Positions 16,781-24,768 of a stretch of 64,000 nucleotides of DNA are shown piece after piece (position 1 is the first letter of the stretch; every line of letters begins with the position of its first letter). The notes beneath the pieces were generated by a model that made no database searches, was not told the DNA's origin, and worked only from the letters and a program-made list of their open reading frames with translations. The stretch spans positions 4,898,001 through 4,962,000 of the forward strand of contig NZ_CP107903.1 of the NCBI RefSeq assembly GCF_036013955.1. The letters run 5' to 3'. The DNA comes from Streptomyces sp. NBC_00459. Its GTDB lineage: Bacteria; Actinomycetota; Actinomycetes; Streptomycetales; Streptomycetaceae. A program made the position numbers and the translations under genes.

Positions 16781-17314
16781 TCAGCCCTCGCGGGTCTCGA
16801 CGACGACCGACTCGATGACGACGTCGTTGACCGGGCGGTCGGTGCGCGGGTTGGTCGACGTGGTCGCGATGGCGTCCACGATCTTCTGGCTGGCCGCGTC
16901 GGTGACCTCGCCGAAGATGCTGTGCTTGCGGGTCAGCCAGTCCGTCGGGGAGACGGTGATGAAGAACTGAGAGCCGTTGGTGCCCGGTCCGGCGTTGGCC
17001 ATGGCCAGCAGGTAGGGCTTGTCGAAGCGGAGGTCCGGGTGGAACTCGTCCTCGAACTGGTAGCCGGGGCCGCCGGTGCCGTTGCCGAGGGGGTCGCCGC
17101 CCTGGATCATGAAGCCGCTGATCACCCGGTGGAAGACCGTGCCGTCGTAGAGCTTGTCCGTGGACTTCTCACCCGTCTCCGGGTTGGTCCACTCCCGCTC
17201 ACCGGTGGCGAGTTCGACAAAGTTCCGGACCGTCTTGGGCGCGTGGTTCGGCAGGAGCCGGACTTCGATGTCGCCTTGGTTGGTCTTCAGGGTGGCGTAG
17301 AGCTGCTCAGCCAC
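16781..17314 (-). CDS. ppiA: Cyclophilin-type peptidyl-prolyl cis-trans isomerase
   Basis: The 177-residue single-domain cyclophilin carries FHRVISGFMIQGGDP, GTNGSQFFIT and HSIFGEVTD, which hold the catalytic Arg, Gln and Phe residues. No signal peptide or membrane segment is visible, so it should be cytoplasmic. It speeds proline isomerisation in protein folding. The GTG at 17314 gives the normal family N-terminus (AEQLYATLKTNQGDIEV). M. tuberculosis ppiA (Rv0009) lies in the same neighbourhood. The gene appears monocistronic, ended by the hairpin at 16661-16692. Confidence 0.95.
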   Translation of the reverse strand: MAEQLYATLKTNQGDIEVRLLPNHAPKTVRNFVELATGEREWTNPETGEKSTDKLYDGTVFHRVISGFMIQGGDPLGNGTGGPGYQFEDEFHPDLRFDKPYLLAMANAGPGTNGSQFFITVSPTDWLTRKHSIFGEVTDAASQKIVDAIATTSTNPRTDRPVNDVVIESVVVETREG

Positions 17315-17693
17315 GATCTGCCTTCCGTTGTCCTCTTGTGACTCCCAGATCCTCGCACGGTCCACGCCGTGCGTCGCTCGGCGCCCTCCTCCGGGCGAAA
17401 ATCCGGCACTTTCGCTTGCTCCGGAGAAAACCGGTCGAGTAGGCACGGGACGGGGGCACTGCGCCGCGATCCGTGGCATTGTCGACGACAAGCTCCCGAT
17501 GCCCTGTATTCATCGCTATTGCATGTGATCGTCATCAGCTGTCACATGTGATCGGTTCGGTGCCGGCAGTCCCGTGTGATCGGCCGTCCATGACCCGGAT
17601 GCCTGCCCTCACATGCCTCACGGCGTATTGCCGGGCATGATCCGTAAAAGGGTGGAGAGTCGATAACCGTACGCCACCGAGGAGGAGGATCCC
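17315..17693. other. Divergent spacer with three TGTGATCG repeats
   Basis: This 379-base spacer separates ppiA (-) and the DUF5324 gene (+). Three direct copies of TGTGATCG start at 17524, 17547 and 17575, the first two within CATGTGATCG. They lie about 120-170 bases upstream of the DUF5324 start and could be operator elements. No coding frame with good composition was seen. Confidence 0.45.
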
Positions 17694-18398
17694 GTGACCC
17701 GCATTGAAAGCGTGCGCGCCGCTACCGGCTCGGCGAAGGACAGCGTCCTGCACGCCGCGGACGTGGTGGCGCCCTACGCCGACACAGCCAAGGACAGGGC
17801 CACCCAGTACGCACACGAGGCACGCGTACGGCTTGCGCCCAAGGTGTCCCAGGCTGCGGAACAGGCCCGTGTCCAGTACGGCGCGCACCTCGCGCCGCGG
17901 CTGGAGCAGGCCCGTACGCATGTGCCGCCGAAGGTCGACCATGCTGCCCATGAAGCCGCCGTCCGCACCGCCAAGGCCGCCCGTCAGGCCGCCGACTACA
18001 CCGCGCCGCGCGTGGAGCGCGCGGTCGCGGCGGCCGGACCCGTACGAGAGGAGGCGGCCGCGCGCGGTGCCGCGGCACTGGCCGCGCTGCGCGGTCAGGT
18101 CACACCTCAGGAGATCAGGAAGCTGGCCCGCAAGCACCAGCGGCGGGCCCGGACCGGCCGGCTCGCCAAGAGGCTGGCCGTGGTGGGCATCGTGGCCGGC
18201 GGTGTCTTCGCCGCGTGGAAGTGGTGGGACAAGCAGGCCAACCCCGACTGGCTGGTCGAGCCGCCCGCCGCGACCGAGGTGCCGGAGACAGGCCGTCTGA
18301 CGTCCGTGGACGGAACCGGTCACTCGGTCCTGGATCCCGAGGTCCAGGCGAAGGAGGCCGAGTCCGACGCGGTGGAGGACGACGAGAACCACCGCTGA
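17694..18398 (+). CDS. DUF5324 family protein, Ala-rich helical repeats with one membrane helix
   Basis: The 234-residue protein has an N-terminal two-thirds of amphipathic helical repeats built on A-P-x-V/L-x-x-A units (VVAPYADTAKDRATQYA, LAPKVSQAAEQARVQYG, LAPRLEQARTHVPPKV, TAPRVERAVAAAG). A basic stretch with KLARKHQRRARTGRLAKR precedes one hydrophobic segment (about 162-178), and the tail is acidic. The repeats recall apolipoprotein- or LEA-like membrane- or stress-associated proteins. Function is unknown. GGAGGAGG lies 8 bases before the GTG, so the start is firm. A terminator and two parS sites follow, facing the convergent gtrA-like gene. Confidence 0.85.
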   Translation: MTRIESVRAATGSAKDSVLHAADVVAPYADTAKDRATQYAHEARVRLAPKVSQAAEQARVQYGAHLAPRLEQARTHVPPKVDHAAHEAAVRTAKAARQAADYTAPRVERAVAAAGPVREEAAARGAAALAALRGQVTPQEIRKLARKHQRRARTGRLAKRLAVVGIVAGGVFAAWKWWDKQANPDWLVEPPAATEVPETGRLTSVDGTGHSVLDPEVQAKEAESDAVEDDENHR

Positions 18399-18429
18399 CG
18401 ATTCATGCGTGGTGTCATTTGTGCGATCA

Positions 18430-18467
18430 CTGTGGGGCGGGAGGCTTTCAGGCTTCCCGCCCCACAG
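18430..18467. terminator. Bidirectional terminator between DUF5324 and GtrA-type genes
   Basis: A 16-bp stem (18430-18445 with 18452-18467, one G-U pair) around a 6-base loop, between convergent genes. Confidence 0.85.
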
Positions 18468-18471
18468 CGAT

Positions 18472-18485
18472 GTTTCACGTGAAAC
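18472..18485. promoter_or_regulatory. parS: parS site
   Basis: Perfect 14-bp palindrome GTTTCACGTGAAAC, the ParB loading site. It starts 5 bases after the terminator at 18430-18467. Confidence 0.95.
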
Positions 18486-18498
18486 GTGACGGGGCGGT

Positions 18499-18512
18499 GT
18501 TTCACGTGAAAC
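18499..18512. promoter_or_regulatory. parS: parS site, second of a close pair
   Basis: Perfect GTTTCACGTGAAAC, 27 bases from the first. The flanks CGAT before the first site and ATCG after this one are inverted copies, so the pair forms a larger inverted repeat. Confidence 0.95.
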
Positions 18513-18547
18513 ATCGTCGGCGGTGATCGTCCGGCGAGATCGTCTCG

Positions 18548-19120
18548 TCAGGAGACAGCCAGTCGTGTGCTCGCCCTCAGAGCGCCGATGCCCGTCAGGG
18601 CCGGTGCCCGGCGGACGGTACGGCGGGCGGGCTTGTTCCGGTCGGCCGCGAAGACGAACAGGCGCAGAACCAGAAAGCGGCCTGTGCCGGCGAGGCCGGA
18701 AGCGCTGAGGTAGACGATCTGCTCGGTCAGCATGCCCGGCGATGACTGGACCAGGTGCAGGGCGAACATCGCGACGCAGGTGACGACGTAGGCGGCGGTG
18801 GCCGAGCCCGCCGACTGCCAGTGCTGGCGCCATCCGGCGCGCCTGCCGGCCCCGAAGGTGAAGCGGGCGTGGAGTTCGGTGCACAGGATGGTCGAGGCGA
18901 CCGTGATCAGCGCGTTGGCCAGCACCCAGGGCATTGTCGCGGCCAGCAGCGCGACGGCGCCGCTGGAGAGGAGCCCGACGCCGCCGCCGCACAGGACGAA
19001 CCGGGCGAAGGAGGCGAGCGGCCCGGGAGTGGCCTCGCCGGTTGCCCCCGTTGGCCCGGACGCCTTCGTGCACAGTGCCGCGCCGGTCGTCATGGGCTTC
19101 GACGGGAGCAGCGACTTCAC
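18548..19120 (-). CDS. GtrA-like family membrane protein
   Basis: This 190-residue protein has four hydrophobic segments, with FARFVLCGGGVGLLSSGAV at the start of the first. TELHARFTF after the second is the GtrA-like T-x-x-x-x-F pattern. GtrA-like proteins help move lipid-linked sugars across the membrane or modify wall polysaccharides. No glycosyltransferase gene is adjacent, so the pathway is open. The GTG at 19120 has AAGGAA about 7 bases upstream and is preferred; an in-frame ATG at 19165 lacks a ribosome site. It converges on the DUF5324 gene with two parS sites between. Confidence 0.8.
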   Translation of the reverse strand: MKSLLPSKPMTTGAALCTKASGPTGATGEATPGPLASFARFVLCGGGVGLLSSGAVALLAATMPWVLANALITVASTILCTELHARFTFGAGRRAGWRQHWQSAGSATAAYVVTCVAMFALHLVQSSPGMLTEQIVYLSASGLAGTGRFLVLRLFVFAADRNKPARRTVRRAPALTGIGALRASTRLAVS

Positions 19121-19577
19121 GGCGGTTTCCTTACGGGCGGTGGGCTGTGAACCTCTGTGGATCACTGGGGATCAACCGGGTTCAACGATGCCGTCGCACG
19201 CTCATGGAAACGATGACGTGGACTCCCCAACCGGGGGTGTAGCTACCCCCACCCCCGGGGTCCGGGAAGCGCTACCGGGCCGCACGGCAGCCGCCCGTGC
19301 CTACGGCCGCAGCGTCGCCCTTGACCGCTCCGGGAAGAGGGCCGGCAGGACACGGCCGACAGCTTCTACATGACCGTAGAAACGGCAGCGGAGACAACGC
19401 GAAGCAACAAGGTGGCCCAGCTCATCGCCACGAACGCGCTCCTGCAGAACTTCCCCGCGACGGGAAACAGGGCGCGGCAGGGGCCGCCGTACGGCGGCTG
19501 GTCGCTCTGCGCACCGGATCAAGGCCTCGCACCGCACACGGCAAGCACGGGTCACCAAGGGGACCCCGTGTTGCGAA
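19121..19577. other. Non-coding spacer upstream of the GtrA-type gene
   Basis: About 450 bases without a convincing gene. Near 19233-19250 a C/G-rich imperfect inverted repeat (GGGGGT...ACCCCC) could form a hairpin in the GtrA leader. A frame starting at 19370 was considered and rejected because it has no ribosome site and ends inside tRNA-Ala. Confidence 0.4.
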
Positions 19578-19621
19578 AAAATGCCCTCCGGACCGCGTTT
19601 CCGCAGTTCAGAGGGCATTTT
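19578..19621 (-). terminator. Terminator of tRNA-Ala
   Basis: An 11-bp A+T-containing stem (19578-19588 with 19611-19621) with a 22-base loop region; on the minus strand it ends in a T-rich arm just beyond the tRNA 3' end. Confidence 0.75.
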
Positions 19622-19626
19622 AAGTG

Positions 19627-19699
19627 TGGAGCCTAGGGGAGTCGAACCCCTGACATCTGCCATGCAAAGACAGCGCTCTACCAACTGAGCTAAGGCCCC
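19627..19699 (-). tRNA. tRNA-Ala (anticodon TGC)
   Basis: The 73-base minus-strand gene has acceptor stem GGGGCCT/AGGCTCC (one G-U), D-arm AGCTCAGTTGGTAGAGC, anticodon loop TTTGCAT giving TGC, and T-arm GGGGTTCGACTCCCC. The discriminator is A. The following bases are CAC, so CCA is not encoded. Confidence 0.97.
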
Positions 19700-19881
19700 G
19701 AATGGATGGCGTCCGCCCAGAACAACCAGGTACTGGTTGGCGCCGACGACCAGAGTACCGGGTCATCCCCCGTATCTCGCAAAAGGATTGGGGGTCCCCG
19801 TGAACGACCACTCTCCGTAAGATGCTCGTCGTGGTTCGCTACAGCGAACCGCGGTATTTGGGGAAGCGATGGGGAGACGCA

Positions 19882-20430
19882 ATGGATGCCGCACAGCAAG
19901 AAGCCACCGCAAGAGCGCGGGAGCTTCAGCGGAACTGGTACGGGGAGCCGCTGGGGGCGCTCTTCCGTAAGCTCATCGACGATCTTGGACTCAACCAGGC
20001 TCGTCTCGCGGGGGTACTGGGGCTGTCCGCGCCGATGCTGTCACAGCTCATGAGCGGCCAGCGGGCCAAGATCGGCAACCCGGCAGTGGTGCAGCGCGTG
20101 CAGTTGCTGCAGGATCTGGCCGGTCAGGTCGCGGACGGCAGCGTGAGCGCGGCCGAGGCGACCGAACGGATGGACGAGATCAAGAAGTCCCAGGGGGGAT
20201 CGGTGCTGAGCAACACCGCGCAGTCGACGACGAGTTCGGGGGCGCCCACGGTCAAGAGGGTGGTCCGCGAGATCCAGTCGCTGCTGCGCTCGGTGTCCGC
20301 CGCCGGCGACATCATCGACGCGGCGGACACTCTCGCCCCGACCCACCCGGAACTGGCAGAGTTCCTCCGGGTGTACGGCGCGGGCCGCACCTCTGACGCC
20401 GTGACGCACTACCAGTCCCACCAGAACTGA
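19882..20430 (+). CDS. XRE-like helix-turn-helix DNA-binding protein
   Basis: The 182-residue protein carries a helix-turn-helix at about 27-60 (LIDDLGLNQARLAGVLGLSAP, then MLSQLMSGQRAKIG), of the lambda-repressor/XRE kind. An acidic helical region (about 75-105) and a C-terminal helical half follow. The ATG at 19882 has GGGGAGA 4-10 bases upstream and begins MDAAQQEATARARELQ; an ATG at 19822 would add 20 residues without a ribosome site. No ligand domain is recognised, and the targets are unknown. It stands alone, followed by a strong hairpin, between tRNA-Ala and a Ser/Thr kinase gene. Confidence 0.82.
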   Translation: MDAAQQEATARARELQRNWYGEPLGALFRKLIDDLGLNQARLAGVLGLSAPMLSQLMSGQRAKIGNPAVVQRVQLLQDLAGQVADGSVSAAEATERMDEIKKSQGGSVLSNTAQSTTSSGAPTVKRVVREIQSLLRSVSAAGDIIDAADTLAPTHPELAEFLRVYGAGRTSDAVTHYQSHQN

Positions 20431-20438
20431 GCCGCCGG

Positions 20439-20470
20439 CCCGGCCGCCGATCGGGGGTTCGGCGGCCGGG
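20439..20470 (+). terminator. Terminator of the XRE-type gene
   Basis: Perfect 12-bp stem (20439-20450 with 20459-20470) and an 8-base loop, beginning 8 bases after the stop codon. Confidence 0.85.
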
Positions 20471-20704
20471 CTACGGCTCAGGGGTACAAAACGTGGCAGG
20501 CGCACGGGATCAGGCTTGGACAGGCGAAGGAACGCGGGCCACGAGAGGAACCGGGGGACGACGAGCAGGTAGGGAAACAGGTACGAAGACAGGTTCTGGG
20601 CGAGCAGGGTGACAGCGGGCTCCGGAGTGGGGTAGGAGGAGCCGTACCACCCGCCGGTCAGGAACCGACCGAGCGGTGATCCGAAGGGGGATCGACGCAG
20701 AGCC

Positions 20705-22642
20705 ATGGGTGAGGTCTTCGCCGGCCGGTACGAACTGGCCGACCCGATCGGGCGCGGGGGAGTAGGCGCGGTCTGGCGTGCCTGGGACCACCGGCGCCGC
20801 CGGTACGTGGCCGCCAAGGTCCTCCAGCAGAGCGACGCCCATTCCCTGCTGCGCTTCGTCCGTGAGCAGGCCCTGCGGATAGACCACCCGCATGTCCTCG
20901 CCCCGGCAAGCTGGGCCGCCGACGACGACAAGGTCCTGTTCACCATGGATCTGGTCGCCGGAGGCTCGCTCGTCCACCTGATCGCGGACTATGGCCCCCT
21001 GCCGCCCGCGTTCGTCTGCACCCTCGTCGACCAGCTCCTCTCGGGCCTCGCAGCCGTGCACGCGGAAGGCGTAGTCCACCGCGACATCAAGCCCGCCAAC
21101 GTGCTGCTCGAAGCGACCGGTACGGGCCGCCCGCGGCTGCGGCTGTCCGACTTCGGCATCGCGATGCGGCTGGGCGAGCCCCGGCTGACGGAGACCGACT
21201 ACGTGGTGGGCACGCCGGGTTACTTCGCCCCCGAGCAAATGCTGGGCGCGGACCCGGACTTCCCCTCCGACCTGTTCGCCGTGGGCCTGGTCGCGCTCTA
21301 TCTCCTGGAGGGCGCCAAGCCGGACTCCAAGGCCCTCATCGAGTACTTCGCCGCGCACGGCACGCCCAGCGCCCCCCAGGGCATACCCGAGCCGCTCTGG
21401 CAGGTCGTGGCCACGCTCCTGCAGCCGGACCCGCAGGCGCGGTTCCGCACCGCCACGGGCGCCCGCAAGGCCCTGGCCCAGGCCGCCGAACTCCTGCCCG
21501 AGCCCGGCCCCGACGACGAGCTGGTCGAGATCTTCGACCAACTCGGTCCCCTCCCCAAGGGCTTCGCCCCGACCGGTCCCCTCAAACCCTCCCCCGGCGT
21601 GACCACGAACGGCGGCGCGCGCACCGGCACGGCAACGGGCGGGCCGGACCCCGGCGCCGGACACGGCGAGCCGGACGGCGTGCACACCGGCATGGACACC
21701 GGCCCAGGAGCAGCCCGCCGATACGACCCGTACCGCGAACCGAACCCGGACGGCACGCCCACCGGCCCGGCGACCGGCGGCACGCACACAGGGCTGGTGC
21801 TCGGGCCGACGCCGGGTCCGTTGCCCGGTCCGATGCCGGATCCCGCGCCGCCACCGGGAACCGTCTACCCGCCCTCCGGACCGGGCACGGGCTCCGTACC
21901 CGCCAGGCCGGTCAAGGACCCCACGCCCTCGAGCCCCGGTTCCGCCATCGAGCAACCCTGGCGGTCCTCCGGTGCCGCCCCGGTCTGGCCCGGGGCCGAC
22001 TCCGTACCGGACAGCGCCGGCTCTTCCGAACAGGGACCGCGCTCTTCACCGGCTCCGCCGACCTACCCGGCCCACTCCGCCCACCGCAACGGCGTCCCGC
22101 CCCAGCCGGACGCCACCCCACCGCGCCCCGCTCACCCACCGGCAGTCGTCCCGCCCCAGCCGTCCAGCATGTCGGACACGGGAAGCTTCCACCTGCCCCC
22201 TCCCCAGGTCACCGTGCCCTCCGGCACACCGCCGCACGAGCACTTCCACCACCGGCCGGAGCAGCCTTCCACTCCCCCCACGGCCGTGCCGCTCCCGGCG
22301 CCGGCCGCGGTCCATGTCTCCCCGCCCTTCGAGGTCCCGTCCTTCGGGAGCCCGCCTTTCGAGCCCGCGCGTGGGCCCTCTCCCCAGCCGCACGCATCCC
22401 GGACCGCCGCTCAGTCCCCGACCGCGACCGCGACTCCGACGCTGCGGCAGGACACGTACGCCGCGTCCTCTTCGTACGCCGCGCCGTCCCCGCAGATCGC
22501 GCTCTCCCCGCAGGCGGTTCCGCAGCACCGCGGGCGGCGCCGTCAGCGTCGCCCCGGTCCGCCCGCGAAGGTGGCGATACCGGTCCTGCTCCTCGCCCTG
22601 GCCTGCTACGCCGTGGGTTTCTGGGCCCTGTTCCGTATCTGA
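20705..22642 (+). CDS. Ser/Thr protein kinase with long Pro-rich linker and C-terminal membrane helix
   Basis: The 645-residue protein has an N-terminal Hanks-type kinase domain (about 8-265): GRGGVGAV glycine loop, K in VAAK, VVHRDIKPANV with the catalytic Asp, LSDFGIA, and GTPGYFAPEQ. A roughly 330-residue Pro/Gly/Thr/Ser-rich region with no recognised fold follows, then one transmembrane helix (about 623-643) at the very end. There is no PASTA or other outer sensor, so signals probably act inside the cell. Mycobacteria have pknA beside pknB; here a kinase lies 11 kb away instead, and its layout differs. The gene is convergent with a surface-protein gene, separated by one base. Confidence 0.92.
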   Translation: MGEVFAGRYELADPIGRGGVGAVWRAWDHRRRRYVAAKVLQQSDAHSLLRFVREQALRIDHPHVLAPASWAADDDKVLFTMDLVAGGSLVHLIADYGPLPPAFVCTLVDQLLSGLAAVHAEGVVHRDIKPANVLLEATGTGRPRLRLSDFGIAMRLGEPRLTETDYVVGTPGYFAPEQMLGADPDFPSDLFAVGLVALYLLEGAKPDSKALIEYFAAHGTPSAPQGIPEPLWQVVATLLQPDPQARFRTATGARKALAQAAELLPEPGPDDELVEIFDQLGPLPKGFAPTGPLKPSPGVTTNGGARTGTATGGPDPGAGHGEPDGVHTGMDTGPGAARRYDPYREPNPDGTPTGPATGGTHTGLVLGPTPGPLPGPMPDPAPPPGTVYPPSGPGTGSVPARPVKDPTPSSPGSAIEQPWRSSGAAPVWPGADSVPDSAGSSEQGPRSSPAPPTYPAHSAHRNGVPPQPDATPPRPAHPPAVVPPQPSSMSDTGSFHLPPPQVTVPSGTPPHEHFHHRPEQPSTPPTAVPLPAPAAVHVSPPFEVPSFGSPPFEPARGPSPQPHASRTAAQSPTATATPTLRQDTYAASSSYAAPSPQIALSPQAVPQHRGRRRQRRPGPPAKVAIPVLLLALACYAVGFWALFRI

Positions 22643-22643
22643 G

Positions 22644-23999
22644 CTAGGCGCGTCCGGCCCGCCGCCGAGCGAGCAGCGTCCACAGCCCCAGCACCAGCAC
22701 CAGCAAGCTCCCCGCGCCGATGCCGCTCGCCGCGACGACCTGCATCGCGGCGTCGTCGCCCCCGCCGTCTGCGTCCGCCCCGTCGGCTCCCGTGCCGCCG
22801 GCCACCCCTCCGGACGTCCAGCCGCCGGCCGCCTCCCGGTCCTGTTCCGTGACCGCGAACGTGTCCCGGGGCACGGACTGCCCCAGATACCCGGGGGCGT
22901 CCTGCGCCGTACCGCTCATCTGCACCCGCAGCGTCAGCCCGTACGGCCCCGCGCCGAATCGTTCCGTCACCTGCTCGGCGAGATGGACGACGAGGTAGTA
23001 CGAGCCGGCGAACCGCATCCCGCTCATACGGTCGCCGACGCCGTAGCGGTTGGCGTAGGCGACGGGTGGCAGCGGATCGAGGGCGGCAGAGCTCTGGCGG
23101 CCGTCGTAGACGAGGCCCTCGTCGTCGACGTACCCGCGCGCGGGGTTGTAGAGCGACATGACGAGCGCGCTGCTGACGTACCCCCGGCCGCTGGAACCGG
23201 CGCTGGAGCTGCCGAGTTCGGCAACCGCGTGGAGCTGCTGCCCCCAGTCGACCGGCACCCGGTAGAACAGCGTCCGCCCGGGCGCGATGTCGCCCTGCCA
23301 GACTCCCTGCCCCAGCGGGGCGGCGGTGGCGAAGCCCGCGCCGCCCTCTCGTCGGACGGCGTCACCGGTGAGCGGGTCGGGCGAGGCGGAGTCCCAGGGC
23401 TCGGAGGACTCGGGCGCGGTCGTCGCGACCTTGTCCACAAGGCTTGGCTCCGACACATAGGTCAGCTCCAGGTCCCAGTCGTCCGACGACGAGCCTGCCG
23501 AGTCGATGCGGTCCACGACCACGTAGTACGTGCCGGCTCCCTGACAGGCCGTCGTCTCGCCGTCGGTCGTGCGTGACGCCCAGGCGGCGACCGGATGCGG
23601 GCTGTGGGAGGCCCCGAAGCGTGTGCTGTCGTAGGAGCAGGAACGGGCGTCGGCGTCCTGCACGGCCACCTTCACGCCGTCGGAGGAGGCCACCGTCGTG
23701 CCCTGCCGGGGCACAGCGGTGGCGGAGACGTACGCGTTCGAGGTGGCGTCGAGTGCGAGGCGGAAGTAGAGCCTTCCGTTGACCGGGAGGGTGCTGCGGT
23801 AGGTCCCGCCGGGCTCCAGCCCCACGGCGTCCGTGGTGCTCGCGGCTCCCTCGACGGTCCGGGCGTCCTCGGCGAAGTCGTACGTGTACGCATCCGGCGC
23901 GGCGACAGCCTCGGAGTCGGCCCCCGGCCCCGCACCCAGTCCCGCCACAGCACACAGCACCACCGCCACGACCGCGCCCCGTACTGTGCGCCGCCCCAT
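22644..23999 (-). CDS. Secreted, C-terminally membrane-anchored protein of unknown function
   Basis: The 451-residue protein starts with a signal peptide (RRTVRGAVVAVVLCAVAGLGAG, roughly 2-25). A large outer region with Ser/Thr/Tyr-rich beta-like sequence follows, including two similar stretches: YRSTLPVNGRLYFRLALDA and DIAPGRTLFYRVPVDWGQQ. A Gly/Asp/Ala-rich segment precedes a C-terminal transmembrane helix and a basic RRRAGRA tail. The paired motifs suggest duplicated beta-sandwich domains. No LPxTG/LAxTG sorting motif precedes the tail, so it is probably not a sortase substrate. GAGGGG lies 9-10 bases before the ATG at 23999; a GTG at 24002 is equally possible. A perfect DnaA box occurs inside the gene at 23431-23439. 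Confidence 0.78.
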   Translation of the reverse strand: MGRRTVRGAVVAVVLCAVAGLGAGPGADSEAVAAPDAYTYDFAEDARTVEGAASTTDAVGLEPGGTYRSTLPVNGRLYFRLALDATSNAYVSATAVPRQGTTVASSDGVKVAVQDADARSCSYDSTRFGASHSPHPVAAWASRTTDGETTACQGAGTYYVVVDRIDSAGSSSDDWDLELTYVSEPSLVDKVATTAPESSEPWDSASPDPLTGDAVRREGGAGFATAAPLGQGVWQGDIAPGRTLFYRVPVDWGQQLHAVAELGSSSAGSSGRGYVSSALVMSLYNPARGYVDDEGLVYDGRQSSAALDPLPPVAYANRYGVGDRMSGMRFAGSYYLVVHLAEQVTERFGAGPYGLTLRVQMSGTAQDAPGYLGQSVPRDTFAVTEQDREAAGGWTSGGVAGGTGADGADADGGGDDAAMQVVAASGIGAGSLLVLVLGLWTLLARRRAGRA

Positions 24000-24240
24000 C
24001 ACGCGCCACCCCTCGTCATGCCCCGCCCGTGCCCGAACCGTCCACCGTCGCCGCCACACCCGGGCACCGTTTCTGCCCGGACCGTCGCCCATCCTGCCCC
24101 GTCGGCAGTCCCGGCACGCCCGCAATTCGCACGAGTGCCCGAAACAGCCCACCCCGAGGCACTCGATTTGCCCCGGCAATCGATTCGTTCACGACGGCGA
24201 ATCATCCGCCGTCCTCCGGCGCAACCCGGGACAACACAAA

Positions 24241-24266
24241 ACCCCGACCGCGTCGGCGGCCGGGGT
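24241..24266 (-). terminator. Terminator of the DLW-39 gene
   Basis: An 11-bp stem with one mismatch (24241-24251 with 24256-24266); on the minus strand it is followed by a T-rich stretch (TTTGTGT). Confidence 0.7.
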
Positions 24267-24290
24267 CTGTTCACAGACTGGTGTCGATAC

Positions 24291-24419
24291 TCACGAACCC
24301 GTGGGCACGGAGTCGGTCGCCTCCGTCCACAGATCCTGCTCGGCGCGATCCGCCTGGATCTGGCGGTACACGAGGAGCCCGCCGATGGCGGCCAGTGCGA
24401 CCAGGAGAAGCTTCTTCAC
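24291..24419 (-). CDS. DLW-39 family small membrane protein (42 aa)
   Basis: The product begins KKLLLVALAAIGGLLVYRQ after the GTG-encoded Met and continues with IQADRAEQDLWTEATD. The D-L-W motif and 42-residue length match the small actinobacterial DLW-39 family. One N-terminal hydrophobic helix is followed by a charged tail. GAGG lies 8 bases before the GTG at 24419; the longer open frame upstream lacks such a site. Function is unknown. The family is often located near gyrA and tRNA-Ile in actinobacteria, as here. Confidence 0.85.
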   Translation of the reverse strand: MKKLLLVALAAIGGLLVYRQIQADRAEQDLWTEATDSVPTGS

Positions 24420-24768
24420 CGTGCGACCTCGTCTTTCCTTGACGTAGGGGACCTCTGGCGCCCGACTATACCCTCCGGCCGAGACCGATCGGTGACCTGC
24501 GCCGGCCCCCAACTCCCGCCCGGCGCACAGCATTAGAAGCGGACGACGCCGCTCCGATCGGAGGGTGATCACATCTCCACGTACCGTGACTATTCGCCCC
24601 GCTCGGTCCTAATTCCTCCATTCTTCTCCTCTTTTCGGGCCTGCTGCGGCCATCCGAGTGGTGTTCATCTGAAGATCGACGCGCCGCGGGCGTCGGTCCA
24701 CCACTTCGCGGTCTCCGTACACATCATTGGGAAAGTACGCAAATCGCCCAACCCGAAAGTGAGGGGCC
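24420..24768. other. Divergent promoter spacer
   Basis: A 349-base A+T-richer spacer between the divergent DLW-39 and small secreted-protein genes. A 10-bp palindrome ACCGATCGGT lies near 24484. No gene was recognised; promoters for both neighbours must lie here. Confidence 0.4.

Noticed and set aside
17535..19073. 512-codon minus-strand frame across the DUF5324 gene, terminator and parS pair
   Set aside because: It would read through a strong terminator and oppose a well-supported gene; Arg-rich shadow composition.
19370..19636. 88-codon plus-strand frame before tRNA-Ala
   Set aside because: No ribosome site, second half has shadow composition, and it ends inside the tRNA.
23431..23439. 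Perfect DnaA box inside the surface-protein gene
   Set aside because: Single box in coding sequence without partners; may be chance.
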